A stretch of DNA of 64,000 nt from Palsa-744 sp963734815 (lineage in GTDB: Bacteria > Actinomycetota > Thermoleophilia > Solirubrobacterales > Solirubrobacteraceae): positions 1,302,001 to 1,366,000 of the forward strand of contig CAVTIH010000002.1 of NCBI GenBank assembly GCA_963734815.1, read 5' to 3'. The notes below the pieces were generated by a model. The model saw only the letters and a list, made by a program, of their open reading frames with translations, had not been told where the DNA came from and made no database searches. Of the stretch, positions 1 through 8,804 are shown in pieces (positions within the stretch are counted from its first letter, which is position 1; the number at the start of each line of letters is the position of its first letter). The position numbers and the translations under genes were made by a program.

Positions 1-798
1 GATGCTCTCGCGACCGCTCTCCAGCACGTAGGCGTCCATCTTGTTGTGGACGGCGGGCAGGTACAGCTCGCAGAGAGCGGCGTGGGAGATCATGAAGGCG
101 TTGGTGCGTATATGACGCGCCGGAAAGGGCTCGAACTCCACGAGTTCCCGTGGCACCCGTGGCACCGACCTCAGACGCAGTCGCGTTGCGGAGACCGTTG
201 CGCGGTCGGCGTTCAAATCCGAGCCGATCCCGAGGGAAGCCGCCTCGCGCTGGATCTCCATCATCAGCTCGCGCACGACCCGCCGCGCGGGCAGCAGACC
301 CGTGTAGGCGCTGGGAAGGCCCACCACGCCCGTCGCCCATGAGCGTATGCTTGCCCACGACCCGGTCGCGCCCACCTGCCCTACCCCCGGCCGGGCGAGC
401 GCGGCGTCGAGCTTCGCCAGCCAGTCATCCACCTGCGGACGACCATGCGAGTTGACGAAGCAGTAACGGTCGCGGCGCAGACGCGCGGCGAGGGGGAGGT
501 AGGCGCCCATTTCAAACCCGCGATCCGCAAAGAACAGAACCTTGGGCGCGAGGTCCGCGACCTCGTCGAGATATGGCGCAGCCTGAGCGCGCGAGGTGAA
601 GCCCTTCATCGCCAGCACCAGCTCACAATCGAGGCCCGGTGGATGTGTGCGCAGCGCCTCGGCAAAGGCGCGAAACCAGCCCAAGCCGTTCACCTTGCGG
701 ACGAGGTGAACGAGACATGGGGGATCGGCGCCGCCCACCTCGGCAGGCGCCGGTGGCAGTTGCAGCGTGGTCTGGCGCCAAGCCCACGGAGGGCGCAT
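1..798 (-). CDS. RgpF-like glycan synthesis protein, copy C (3' end outside window)
   Basis: Partial gene; 266 codons are visible and the C-terminus lies beyond the left edge. The ATG at 798 begins MRPPWAWRQ, matching the N-termini of the two paralogues at 3597-4595 and 4602-5639. All three share a K-G-F turn, an aspartate-rich (D/E)xG(F/L)(D/E)(M/L)G stretch near residue 95, a YCF(V/I)(N/K)S motif and a VGATG(S/C/A)W motif. This pattern resembles rhamnan synthesis protein F (RgpF), proteins that extend or modify rhamnose-rich surface polysaccharide. It starts one base after the flippase stop codon, so the two are probably translationally coupled. The family call rests on motif resemblance; the substrate is unknown. 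Confidence 0.6.
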   Translation of the reverse strand, partial: MRPPWAWRQTTLQLPPAPAEVGGADPPCLVHLVRKVNGLGWFRAFAEALRTHPPGLDCELVLAMKGFTSRAQAAPYLDEVADLAPKVLFFADRGFEMGAYLPLAARLRRDRYCFVNSHGRPQVDDWLAKLDAALARPGVGQVGATGSWASIRSWATGVVGLPSAYTGLLPARRVVRELMMEIQREAASLGIGSDLNADRATVSATRLRLRSVPRVPRELVEFEPFPARHIRTNAFMISHAALCELYLPAVHNKMDAYVLESGRESI

Positions 799-799
799 C

Positions 800-2344
800 T
801 CAGCCTCTCCCCCGCGCCGGCAGCAGCAGCCCCGGCAGGTCGGCGGGAAACGCACGCAACGACAGCAACACGACGCCATAGAGGGCGCTTGACAGCGCCA
901 ATCGGCCGATCACGGGAACGCCGGTGAGCAGCATCGGGGTCGCGCCCACCACGGCGGCGGCCGCGACCCTCGGCAGCAGCCTGAGACTCGGGCGCAGATA
1001 CGAGCGCCCGCGCACAAGGATCACCCCGCCGGCGATCGCCGCCCCAACCTCCACCGATGCGGTCGCGATCGCGGCGCCCAGCGCGCCATACAGCGGCGCC
1101 AAGATCGCGACCGCCGCCGCGACCAGTGCGAGCAGGGCGAGGTTGAGGATCAGGATGGGGCGATGCAGGCGCAGGCTCAGCAGCGCCGTCATCCATACGT
1201 TGCCGACGAACACGGCCGCGACGGCGATGCCCTGGACCGCGAGGACGGGGGCGGCCGGTAGGAAGTGCGAGCCGCCCACCAGCGCGATCGCCAGGCGCGC
1301 GCCCACCGCCAGCGAGAGCGAGACCCACACCCCCACGATCAGCGAGGCGTCGAACATCCGCGCGATCACCGACGCGAAGCGGGCCGTATCCATGTGCGCC
1401 GCATGCGCGAAGATCGGGAAGGCCGAGCCGACCAGCAACCCTGGGAGGATGAACATGTTCTCGACCACTCGGTAGGAGACGCTGAGATAACCGAGCTCAG
1501 TACCGGATGACAACAGCGAGACGAGCACCACCGCGATGCGCAGGTATACGGTGGCGGTGAGCACCGCCGCCGAATAGGTGAGCATCGGCCCCATCAGCGC
1601 GCGCCAGCGACGCATGTCGAACGAAGGCCGAAGGGGCATGTCGCCTCGCACGAGGGCGATCGTGGGTGCCAACATGATGAGCGCCGCGAGCGCCGCCACC
1701 GCCAGGAAGGCGAGCAGCTGCGCGCCGGCCAGTACCAGCAACGCGATGATCGCTGCGATCGTCACCTGGCGAGCGAATTCGAGCACCGACAAGGTGCCCA
1801 GACGAAGCCGCACCGACAGCGACACACTCAGCAGCACCTGCGTGTTCTGCAGGAACATGCCGCATCCGGCGATCAGCACCCCGACGCCGAGCAGGCTGCC
1901 GTAGGCGGCGAAGGCGAACACCGTGACGAGCGCCACGCCAGCAACCGCCAGCACCAGGCGCAAGCCGAGCAGGTTGCTGGCAAAGCTCCGGCGCTGCTCG
2001 CCGCGCAGCACCGACAGTTCACGCACGCAGATGCCCGTCAAGCCAAGGTCCGTCAAGCCTGACGCCAGCGCGCTCAGTGACGTCGCCGTCGTATAGCGGC
2101 CAGTTTCGATCACGCCGAGATGGCGAAACAGAAGCGCCGCGGCGCCTACGCTGAACAGCGACCCGACCGCAAATGAGGCGACCCGCAGGCTCGTGCCGCG
2201 CACCACGGCCGCTCCGGCCGTGGGGGCGGAGAGCGCGTCCGGCTCGCTGAGGGTCGTCTCCGTCACGAGCAGCGGGCGCCGGAGCAGATCGCGGTCTTCA
2301 TCTCGTACGAAGCGCGCCTGAAAGCGCGCTCGGAGTCCTTGCAA
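800..2344 (-). CDS. Wzx-type polysaccharide flippase (MATE/MOP superfamily)
   Basis: A 514-residue polytopic membrane protein. A ~45-residue hydrophilic N-terminus precedes about 12-14 hydrophobic segments spread over the rest, the length and topology of Wzx/RfbX lipid-linked oligosaccharide flippases. It would move an undecaprenyl-linked glycan across the cytoplasmic membrane. The setting fits: RgpF-like genes lie on both sides and nucleotide-sugar genes follow within 6 kb. It heads a minus-strand transcript with the RgpF-like copy C, whose ATG lies one base beyond this stop. Family confidence is good; the cargo glycan cannot be read from the sequence. Confidence 0.8.
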   Translation of the reverse strand: MQGLRARFQARFVRDEDRDLLRRPLLVTETTLSEPDALSAPTAGAAVVRGTSLRVASFAVGSLFSVGAAALLFRHLGVIETGRYTTATSLSALASGLTDLGLTGICVRELSVLRGEQRRSFASNLLGLRLVLAVAGVALVTVFAFAAYGSLLGVGVLIAGCGMFLQNTQVLLSVSLSVRLRLGTLSVLEFARQVTIAAIIALLVLAGAQLLAFLAVAALAALIMLAPTIALVRGDMPLRPSFDMRRWRALMGPMLTYSAAVLTATVYLRIAVVLVSLLSSGTELGYLSVSYRVVENMFILPGLLVGSAFPIFAHAAHMDTARFASVIARMFDASLIVGVWVSLSLAVGARLAIALVGGSHFLPAAPVLAVQGIAVAAVFVGNVWMTALLSLRLHRPILILNLALLALVAAAVAILAPLYGALGAAIATASVEVGAAIAGGVILVRGRSYLRPSLRLLPRVAAAAVVGATPMLLTGVPVIGRLALSSALYGVVLLSLRAFPADLPGLLLPARGRG

Positions 2345-2628
2345 GGAGCATCAGGAGGGTGAAGCTAACAAGGCGCCGGTTCACGATCGAGTGCCTGGGG
2401 GAAGATCGCCCTATCCATCGCACATAGTGGCCGCTCTCATGTTTCTGTCCGCCCGCGCACGGGTGCACGCGCCCCTGTGCCCCGCGGTCGGGACGCACGG
2501 CGAAACCGGCGAACAAATGCATCGAATCGGAGACAATCGCACCGGTCTCACCGGTCGTTTGCCCAGCATTGGAGACAGGATCCGCGCCGATCCGGGGCGC
2601 CTTGCGAACGCTCGATTACGGTGCTCGC
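2345..2628. promoter_or_regulatory. Divergent intergenic region between flippase and GT2
   Basis: A 284-bp gap between divergent starts must hold the promoters of the flippase operon (leftward) and the GT2 gene (rightward). A short direct repeat (CACCGGTCTCACCGGTCG, about 2540-2557) is visible. I see no convincing consensus -35/-10 pair and no additional gene. Confidence 0.35.
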
Positions 2629-3582
2629 ATGTCTAGCTCGATAGACGTCGTGATCGTCACCTACAACCGTTACGAGCTCACCGACAGCTGCTTGCGCCAC
2701 CTGCGCGCGCAGACGATCTCCCACCGCGTGATTGTGGTGGACAACGGCTCCACCGACGACACCCTTGTACGCCTGCGAGCCGATTGGCCACGGGTGCGGT
2801 TGGAGTGCCTCGGTCGTAATCGCGGCTTCGCGGTCGGCTGCAACCGCGGCGTGGCGCTGGGTGACGGCGAGGTGGTGGTGCTGCTCAACAACGACGTCAA
2901 CTGCCGTACCGACTTCCTCGAGCGGCTGGTGGCGTTATTGCGCCACGCCGCGGTGGGCTCGGTCGCCTCGGTGATGCTGATGCCGGATAAGGAGCGGATC
3001 GACAGCGTCGGGCTGACCGCGGACGTCACGCTCGCCGGCTTCCCGCGCCTGCACGGGCTGCCGGCGGCGCACGCGGGCGATCCCCGTCCGGTGCTGGCTG
3101 GCCCGGCGGGCACCGCGGCCGCCTACCGGCGCGCCGCGTGGGAGCAGGTGGGCGGTCTCGACGAGACGATCTTCACCTATATGGAGGACTTCGACCTGGC
3201 GCTGCGCCTGCGCGGCGCCGGCTGGGAGTCCTCTGCGGCTCCCGAGGCCGTCGGAGTGCATCTGGGCTCCGCGACGCACGGGCATCGCTCGGCGTGGCAG
3301 CGGCACAACGGGGGTTTCGGACGCGGGTATCTGCTGCGTCGCTACGGGCTGCCGCGCGGAACCGACACCGCGCGCGCGCTCGCCACCGAGGCGGTGGTCG
3401 TGATCGGCGACCTGGTGATCTCCCACGACCTCGCCGCTTTGCAGGGTCGCTTGCGCGGCTGGAGCGCCGGCCAATACCGTCCTCGTCATCCTCGCCCGCC
3501 GGCGGCGGCGATCGACCGGCAGATCGGCTTCCGCGACTCGCTGGCGCTGCGGCGTGGGGTGTACAACCGGCGCGCCGCCTAG
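2629..3582 (+). CDS. GT2 family glycosyltransferase (rhamnosyltransferase-like)
   Basis: A cytosolic GT-A glycosyltransferase of about 317 residues. The N-terminus has the GT2 opening strand (VVIVTYNR), then VVDNGSTDDT and the GRNRGFAVGCNRG segment typical of WbbL/RfbN-like rhamnosyltransferases. LLNNDV carries the metal-binding acidic residues, and FTYMEDFDLALRLR contains the catalytic-base ED region. I chose the ATG at 2629 because the fold starts directly after it; an in-frame ATG at 2569 would add 20 residues without family character. It is flanked by flippase and RgpF-like genes, and its stop lies 14 bp from the convergent copy B stop. It probably adds a deoxyhexose to the surface glycan; donor and acceptor are inferred. 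Confidence 0.85.
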   Translation: MSSSIDVVIVTYNRYELTDSCLRHLRAQTISHRVIVVDNGSTDDTLVRLRADWPRVRLECLGRNRGFAVGCNRGVALGDGEVVVLLNNDVNCRTDFLERLVALLRHAAVGSVASVMLMPDKERIDSVGLTADVTLAGFPRLHGLPAAHAGDPRPVLAGPAGTAAAYRRAAWEQVGGLDETIFTYMEDFDLALRLRGAGWESSAAPEAVGVHLGSATHGHRSAWQRHNGGFGRGYLLRRYGLPRGTDTARALATEAVVVIGDLVISHDLAALQGRLRGWSAGQYRPRHPRPPAAAIDRQIGFRDSLALRRGVYNRRAA

Positions 3583-3596
3583 CGCACAGCCGGCGC

Positions 3597-4595
3597 TCAA
3601 GGCGCCGGGTCGGCCTGCAGGCCCCACGCCAGGGCCGAGAGCACGCGCCGTCGTTCGGCGTCGCCCCGTTCGTAGGAGAGCGTGCGGTTGTCGATGCTCA
3701 GCAGCCGCTCCTGGCCGCCCTGCCAATAAGTGGCGCTGCGATACCACTCGCTGGGCTCGTACACCGTGCCCGCGCTGTCCACCACAAGCGCCCGCAACCC
3801 CATCCGCGTCAGCTGTCCGACCATGTTCGCCGACCCGCTCTCCAGCGCGTAGGTGTCGAACTTGTTGCGCACCACGAACAGACGCAGCTTCCTGAGCGTC
3901 TCGTGGCCGAACATCAGCATCGTGTTGCGCAGATGCGGGACTGGGAAGGGCGGGAAGGCAAGCAGTTCCTCAGGCAGCTGCGCAAGCAGCCGCAGCCGCG
4001 CCGTAAGCGAGTCGAGCTTCGAGCGCCGCTCGATATGCAGCTGTTCGAGATCCACCTCCAGCAGCACCCTGCGCGTCTGTCGGATCGGTGGCAGCACACT
4101 GCTGTAGAAGCTGGGCACGCCGATCGAGTAGGCCAGCCAAGAGTGCGAGCTCAGCCAACAGCCGGTGGCGCCGACCATGCCAACGTCGGGCAGCGCGAGC
4201 GCGGCGTCGAGCTTGGCCAGCCACCCCGCCACCGCCGGGCGCGTATGGGAGTTGATGAAGCAGTAGCGCCCGCGGCACAGCCGCGCGACGGCCGCGAACA
4301 ACAGGCCGAGGTCGAGCCCAACGTCGGGGAAGAACTCGATCGTGGGATTGAGATCGGCCACTTCGGCTAGATACGGCGCCGCCTCGGCCCGTGAAGGGAA
4401 CCCCTTCATCGCGAGCACCAGCTCGTGCTCGACGCCCGCAGGGTGAGCGCGCATCGCCGCGGCGAACTCGCGCAGCGAGTCGATGCCGTTGGCCGCGCGC
4501 ACGAGATGGATCACGCAGGGCAGACCGCCGTCCGGCTCGTACGAAACGGAGGGCAGCGTCAACGGCCTACGAGCCCGGTCCCATGGAGCGCGCAC
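3597..4595 (-). CDS. RgpF-like glycan synthesis protein, copy B
   Basis: 332 residues, complete, with a GTG start at 4595. The start is supported by alignment: MRAPWDRARR here against MRPPWAWRQ in copy C. Shared family features are KGFPSRAEAAPYL, GLDLG (near residue 94), YCFINSH and GMVGATGCW. RgpF-like proteins act in polymerising or decorating rhamnose-containing cell-wall polysaccharide. It sits 6 bp behind copy A on the same strand, so this is a tandem duplication co-transcribed with the CDP-sugar genes upstream. The C-terminal third (YEPSEWYRS, WQGGQERLL) is conserved with copy A. Enzymatic activity is unproven for this subgroup. Confidence 0.6.
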   Translation of the reverse strand: MRAPWDRARRPLTLPSVSYEPDGGLPCVIHLVRAANGIDSLREFAAAMRAHPAGVEHELVLAMKGFPSRAEAAPYLAEVADLNPTIEFFPDVGLDLGLLFAAVARLCRGRYCFINSHTRPAVAGWLAKLDAALALPDVGMVGATGCWLSSHSWLAYSIGVPSFYSSVLPPIRQTRRVLLEVDLEQLHIERRSKLDSLTARLRLLAQLPEELLAFPPFPVPHLRNTMLMFGHETLRKLRLFVVRNKFDTYALESGSANMVGQLTRMGLRALVVDSAGTVYEPSEWYRSATYWQGGQERLLSIDNRTLSYERGDAERRRVLSALAWGLQADPAP

Positions 4596-4601
4596 GCGTT
4601 T

Positions 4602-5639
4602 TCAACCCATTCCCGCGGCCTCAGCCGAGGCTTCCCGCGGCAGAGACGGGTCGGCAAGGTCACCCCACGCGCAGCTCGAGAGGAATCTCCGAAGAGAGAG
4701 ATCGCCCGCGGCGTAGCGGTCGGTGTGGTTTTCGGCAACCAGCAGCCCCTCCTGATCGCCCTGCTGGAAGGTGCGGCTGAGATGCCATCGGTCGGGCTCG
4801 TATACCGCGCCGCCGCGATCGACCACAAGCGACGACAGGCCGATCCGCGCGAGCTGGTTGGTGATGCTCGGGCGACCGCTCTCGAGCACGAGGGTGTCAA
4901 TCTTGGTCGGGGTCTCGAACAGGCTGAGCTCGTTGAGAGCGGCATGGGTGACCATGAATGCGGTGGTACGCAGATGGGGAGTCGGGAAGGGCGCGAAGAC
5001 GAACAGCTCGTCAGGCACGTTGGGCAGCGTCCGCAAGCGCATCCGCAGGGAATGCAACGCCGAGCGCTGCTCGAGAGATCCCTGCTCGAGCTGCACCTGC
5101 CAAACCAGCCCGCGGACCTCCTCCCGCGGGGGCAGCAGCGTCCGGTAGGCGCTTGGAAGACCCGTCATGTAAAGCATCCAGGAGTGCGCGCTGGTCCAGG
5201 CGCCGGTGGCGCCGACCTGCCCAACCCCTGGTCCCCTCAGCGCCGTCTCGAGCATCGCCAGCCAGCCGTCGGCCAGGGGTCGAGACTGCGACTTCACGAA
5301 GCAGTATCGGTGACGGCGCAGATTGGCGGCGGCTTCGAGATATGAGCCCATGTCGAATCCACGATCGGGCACGAACACGATCCGCGGCGCAAGATCGGCA
5401 ACCTCCTCGAGGTAGGGCCTCGCCTGGGTAGGCGACACAAACCCCTTCACCAGGAACACGAGCTCGCAGTCGCAGCCGGGAGGATGAGCGCGCCACGCCG
5501 CGGCAAACTCGCGCAGCTTCCTCGGGAAGTACATCTTGTGAATCAGGTGCACGACGCACGGCGGATCTGCGGCACTCGTCTCCGAGGACGCCTCCGGCAG
5601 GGCAATGGGAATGCGTCGCCGAGCCCCGAGAACGCGCAA
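4602..5639 (-). CDS. RgpF-like glycan synthesis protein, copy A
   Basis: 345 residues with a TTG start at 5639; the N-terminus MRVLGARRRIP aligns with copies B and C, which supports this unusual start. Shared motifs are KGFVSPTQARPYL, GFDMG, YCFVKSQ and VGATGAW. The otherwise conserved Asn of the FxNS motif is Lys here, which may signal a different activity. The protein is about 13 residues longer at the C-terminus than copy B. It lies 21 bp downstream of the sugar C-methyltransferase on the same strand, so its likely role is incorporating the product of that pathway into a surface glycan. That link is inference. Confidence 0.6.
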   Translation of the reverse strand: MRVLGARRRIPIALPEASSETSAADPPCVVHLIHKMYFPRKLREFAAAWRAHPPGCDCELVFLVKGFVSPTQARPYLEEVADLAPRIVFVPDRGFDMGSYLEAAANLRRHRYCFVKSQSRPLADGWLAMLETALRGPGVGQVGATGAWTSAHSWMLYMTGLPSAYRTLLPPREEVRGLVWQVQLEQGSLEQRSALHSLRMRLRTLPNVPDELFVFAPFPTPHLRTTAFMVTHAALNELSLFETPTKIDTLVLESGRPSITNQLARIGLSSLVVDRGGAVYEPDRWHLSRTFQQGDQEGLLVAENHTDRYAAGDLSLRRFLSSCAWGDLADPSLPREASAEAAGMG

Positions 5640-5660
5640 CTCATCGCCTCCCCGCCGTCA

Positions 5661-6884
5661 TCACAGCAGCGTCAGCTCCGGCGTGCGCGCGGCGAGGCGC
5701 CCTCCCCACTCCCCGACGAAGCCGAGCTGCTCGGCGATCTCGTCCTTGAGGTTCCAGGGCAGGATCACCACGACGTCGGGGCGATCTTCGCGGATCGCGT
5801 CCGGGGCGCGAATCGGGATGTGGCTGCCGGGCAGGAAGCGACCCTGCTTGTGCGGGTTGAGATCCACCGTGTAGTCGAGGAAGTCGCGACGCACGCCGCA
5901 GTAGTTGAGCAGCGTGTTGCCCTTCGCCGGCGCGCCGTAGCCCACCACGCGCCGGCCCTCGTTCTTGAGGCCGATCAGGAACTCGAGGATCCGGCGCTTG
6001 TCGGCCTCCACGCGGGCGTCATAGTCGGTGTAGGTCTCGAGTCGTTCGTAGCCCGCCTCGCGCTCGCGCTCGCGCAGCTCCAGGGCGCGCTCGGTGTCGG
6101 GCTTGCCGGCGTCGTCGGCGTGCGCGCCGTAGATGCGCAGCGAGCCGCCGTGCGTGGGCAACTCCTCGACGTCGAACAGCCGCAGCCCGTGAGCCGCGAA
6201 CGCGCGGCTGGCGGTGAGGAAGGAGAAGTAGGAGAAGTGCTCGTGGTAGATCGTGTCCCACTGGTCATCGTCGATCAGGCGCATCAGGTGAGGGAACTCC
6301 ATTGTGATCGTGCCGCCGGGCGCCAGCAGGATCTTCAAGCCACCCACGAAGTCCTCCAGATCGGGGACGTGAGCGAGCACGTTGTTGCCCACCAGCAGAT
6401 CGGCGCGGGAGTGCGCCGCCAGCGAGCGGGCCGTCTCGCGGCCAAAGAACTTCACCACCGTGGGAATGCCCTTCTGCAGCGCGACCTTCGCCACGTTGGC
6501 CGCCGGCTCCACGCCGAGCACCGGCACGCGGCGCTGTTGGAAATACTGCAGCAGGTAGCCGTCGTTGGAGGCGATCTCGACAACCTGGCTGTGCTCGCCG
6601 AGACCGAGCAGGTCGATCATCCGCTCGCTGTAGCCGCGGCAGTGCTCCAGCCAGCTGGTCGAGTACGAGGAGAAGTAGGCGTAGTCGGAGAAGATCTGGG
6701 CGGGCGTCTCGAACTCCTCCAACTGCACCAGGAAGCAGCGGTCGCACACAAGCGCGCGCAGCGGATAGAAGGGCTCCATCGTGCCGACGCCCTCGGCCGA
6801 CAGATAGGCGTTGGCCAGCGGCGAGGAGCCGAGGTCCGTGAACACGTGCCGCAGCGGGGCGCGGCACAGGCGGCACGGCGTCAC
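5661..6884 (-). CDS. SAM-dependent sugar C-methyltransferase
   Basis: 407 residues with a GTG start at 6884 that overlaps the rfbF stop codon by four bases (GTGA). The N-terminal zinc-binding module has CxxC pairs at residues 4/7 and 47/50. A Rossmann methyltransferase core follows, with a SAM-binding stretch VVEIASNDGYLL near residue 90, and then a C-terminal domain with GYGAPAKGNTLLNYCG. This three-part layout is that of the TylC3/NovU sugar C-methyltransferases that act on 4-keto-6-deoxy nucleotide sugars. Coupling to rfbF suggests a CDP-linked substrate and a branched-chain deoxysugar product; the methylated carbon cannot be inferred. Confidence 0.85.
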   Translation of the reverse strand: MTPCRLCRAPLRHVFTDLGSSPLANAYLSAEGVGTMEPFYPLRALVCDRCFLVQLEEFETPAQIFSDYAYFSSYSTSWLEHCRGYSERMIDLLGLGEHSQVVEIASNDGYLLQYFQQRRVPVLGVEPAANVAKVALQKGIPTVVKFFGRETARSLAAHSRADLLVGNNVLAHVPDLEDFVGGLKILLAPGGTITMEFPHLMRLIDDDQWDTIYHEHFSYFSFLTASRAFAAHGLRLFDVEELPTHGGSLRIYGAHADDAGKPDTERALELREREREAGYERLETYTDYDARVEADKRRILEFLIGLKNEGRRVVGYGAPAKGNTLLNYCGVRRDFLDYTVDLNPHKQGRFLPGSHIPIRAPDAIREDRPDVVVILPWNLKDEIAEQLGFVGEWGGRLAARTPELTLL

Positions 6885-7651
6885 CACACCCTCCACGGGG
6901 CGTCGCCGGCGGCCCACAGCTGTTCCAGCTGCTGGCGATCGCGCAGCGTGTCCATCGGCTGCCAAAAGCCCTGGTGGCGGAAGGAGGCGAGCTGTCCCTC
7001 GCTGGCCAGCCGGCGCAACGGCCCCTGCTCCCAGATCTCCTGGTCGCCGTCGAGATAGCGACCGACCTCCGGCGAGAGCACGAAGAACCCGCCGTTCAGC
7101 CAGGCGCCGTCCCCCCGCGGCTTCTCCTGAAAGCTGCGCACGCGCGTGCCATTGAGCTCGACAGCGCCGAAGCGGCCGGGGGGCTGCACGGCGGTGATCG
7201 TGGCGAGCGCCCGCTGCTCGCGGTGGTAGGCAATCAGGGAGGTGATGTCGATGTCTGCCAGCCCGTCGCCGTAGGTGAAGCAGAAGTCCTCCCCGCCCAC
7301 ATAGGCGAGCGCGCGCTTCAAACGCCCCCCCGTCATCGTCTCCTCTCCGGTGTCCACCAGCGTCACCCGCCAGGGCTCGGCGGCGGAGCGATGCACCTCG
7401 ATGTTGCCGCACCCCAGGTCGAAGGAGAGGTCCTCGCACGTGTGCAGGTGGTAGTTGGCGAAGTACTCCTTGATGACATAGCCCTTGTAACCGAGGCAGA
7501 CCACGAACTCTTCGACGCCGTGGGCCGCGTAGATCTTCATGATGTGCCAGAGGATCGGCTTGCCGCCGATCTCCACCATCGGCTTCGGCCGGAGCGCCGT
7601 CTCCTCGCTAAGCCGCGAGCCGAACCCCCCAGCCAGGATCACCGCCTTCAT
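6881..7651 (-). CDS. rfbF: Glucose-1-phosphate cytidylyltransferase
   Basis: 256 residues. It transfers CMP from CTP to alpha-D-glucose 1-phosphate, giving CDP-glucose, the entry step to CDP-linked 3,6-dideoxy and branched sugars. The nucleotide-binding signature (LAGGFGSRL) starts at residue 6, followed by RPKPMVEIGGKPI and WHIMKIYAAHG, then YGDGLADID with the metal-binding aspartate and GGFFVLSPEV near the sugar site. Length matches RfbF (about 257). The ATG at 7651 is the only sensible start. It is co-transcribed with the C-methyltransferase downstream (4-bp overlap), and the dehydratase that uses its product lies divergently 145 bp away. Confidence 0.92.
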   Translation of the reverse strand: MKAVILAGGFGSRLSEETALRPKPMVEIGGKPILWHIMKIYAAHGVEEFVVCLGYKGYVIKEYFANYHLHTCEDLSFDLGCGNIEVHRSAAEPWRVTLVDTGEETMTGGRLKRALAYVGGEDFCFTYGDGLADIDITSLIAYHREQRALATITAVQPPGRFGAVELNGTRVRSFQEKPRGDGAWLNGGFFVLSPEVGRYLDGDQEIWEQGPLRRLASEGQLASFRHQGFWQPMDTLRDRQQLEQLWAAGDAPWRVW

Positions 7652-7760
7652 CGGGAGCGACCGAGTGCGCCCATGAGCGCGCCGTGAATCTCGACTACTG
7701 ACATGGCTGGTCAAGCTAACAACCGATCTCCGAGCGGTCGAGCGCCTGACGCCAACCCCC

Positions 7761-7777
7761 CTGCCTGCCGCAGGCAG
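7761..7777. promoter_or_regulatory. Palindrome between rfbF and the dehydratase
   Basis: CTGCCTG-CCG-CAGGCAG is a perfect 7-bp inverted repeat with a 3-nt centre in the divergent rfbF/dehydratase promoter region. It lies just upstream of a -10-like TATCGT (7784-7789) that ends 7 nt before the dehydratase ATG. It could be an operator or a small hairpin; no regulator is identified. Confidence 0.35.
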
Positions 7778-7796
7778 TGCCTGTATCGTGTTTCCG

Positions 7797-8804
7797 ATGC
7801 CGAACAAATGGGCGGGGACGCGCGTGCTGTTCACCGGCGCCCAGGGCTTCATCGGCTCGTGGGTCGCCGAGCGGCTGCTCGAGGAAGAAGCGGAGGTACA
7901 CGTTCTCGATCGCCCGTTGGCGGAGCTCTCGCGCTTTCGCCTGCGCGGGCTGAACGAGCGCTGCACGCCCGTATCGGCCGATCTTCTGGATACGGCTTCA
8001 CTGCGCCGCGCAATCGACGAGCACCGCATCCAGGCGGTGTTCCACCTCGCCGCTACGGCGATCGTGGGGTCGGCGACCTTATCCCCCCTCACGACCTATG
8101 AGGTCAACGTCCGCGGCACCTGGAACCTGCTCGAGGCCTGCCGCCTCGCGGGGGAACCGCCTCAGCGAGTCGTAGTGGCTTCCACCGACAAGGCATACGG
8201 CACCCACGAGCAACTCCCCTACCGAGAGAGTCACGCACTGCAGCCTCGCTATCCCTACGACGTCTCCAAGGCATGCGCCGACCTGATCGCACGCTCCTAC
8301 GCGCACACCTTCGGCCTGCCGGTGGCGGTTACGCGCTTTGGCAACGTCTTTGGGGGCGGCGACCTCAACTTCTCGCGCCTGATCCCGGGAACGATCAAGG
8401 CACTGCTCGAGGGCGAGCGCCCGGTGATCCGCTCGGGCGGGCTGATGGAGCGCGACTTCCTCTATGCCGAGGACGCGGTGAGCGCCTATCTGGCGGTGGC
8501 CGACTCGCTCAATCGTCCGGAGCTGCGTGGGTGGGCCTGGAACGCAAGCATCGGATCGCCCGTGACCGTTCTCGAGGTCGTCCGGCGGCTCGCCGAGATC
8601 GCCGGAGCGGGGGTCGAGCCCGACGTGCGCGGAGAGGGCACCCCGCACGGCGAGCTCACCCGCCAGTGGCTCGATTCGAGCGCGATCTCCGAGCAGCTTG
8701 GGTGGACGCCGGCGTGGGATCTCCAGCAGGGCCTGGAGACTACTTATCGGTGGTATGAGCAGGAGCTGCCGCGGATTGCGCAGCCGGCTCACGCAGGCAT
8801 CTGA
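7797..8804 (+). CDS. RfbG-like CDP-glucose 4,6-dehydratase / NAD-dependent epimerase
   Basis: 335 residues. An extended short-chain dehydrogenase with the NAD-binding TGAQGFIG motif near residue 13, catalytic S-T-D-K-A-Y-G and YPYDVSK (YxxxK) segments, and NVFGGGDLNFSRLIPG, characteristic of the RfbG branch. Expected reaction: CDP-glucose to CDP-4-keto-6-deoxyglucose, using the product of RfbF encoded divergently next door. The ATG at 7797 is preferred; a GTG at 7788 would add three residues. Its 3' end overlaps the convergent epimerase gene by 16 bp. The dehydratase assignment relies on the RfbG-like motif and the rfbF neighbour; another 4,6-dehydratase specificity is possible. Confidence 0.75.
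   Translation: MPNKWAGTRVLFTGAQGFIGSWVAERLLEEEAEVHVLDRPLAELSRFRLRGLNERCTPVSADLLDTASLRRAIDEHRIQAVFHLAATAIVGSATLSPLTTYEVNVRGTWNLLEACRLAGEPPQRVVVASTDKAYGTHEQLPYRESHALQPRYPYDVSKACADLIARSYAHTFGLPVAVTRFGNVFGGGDLNFSRLIPGTIKALLEGERPVIRSGGLMERDFLYAEDAVSAYLAVADSLNRPELRGWAWNASIGSPVTVLEVVRRLAEIAGAGVEPDVRGEGTPHGELTRQWLDSSAISEQLGWTPAWDLQQGLETTYRWYEQELPRIAQPAHAGI

Noticed and set aside
5484..7058. Long plus-strand frame opposite the methyltransferase and rfbF
   Set aside because: Antisense shadow: Val/Leu/Gln/His/Arg-rich with no family motif, while the minus strand encodes two clear enzymes.
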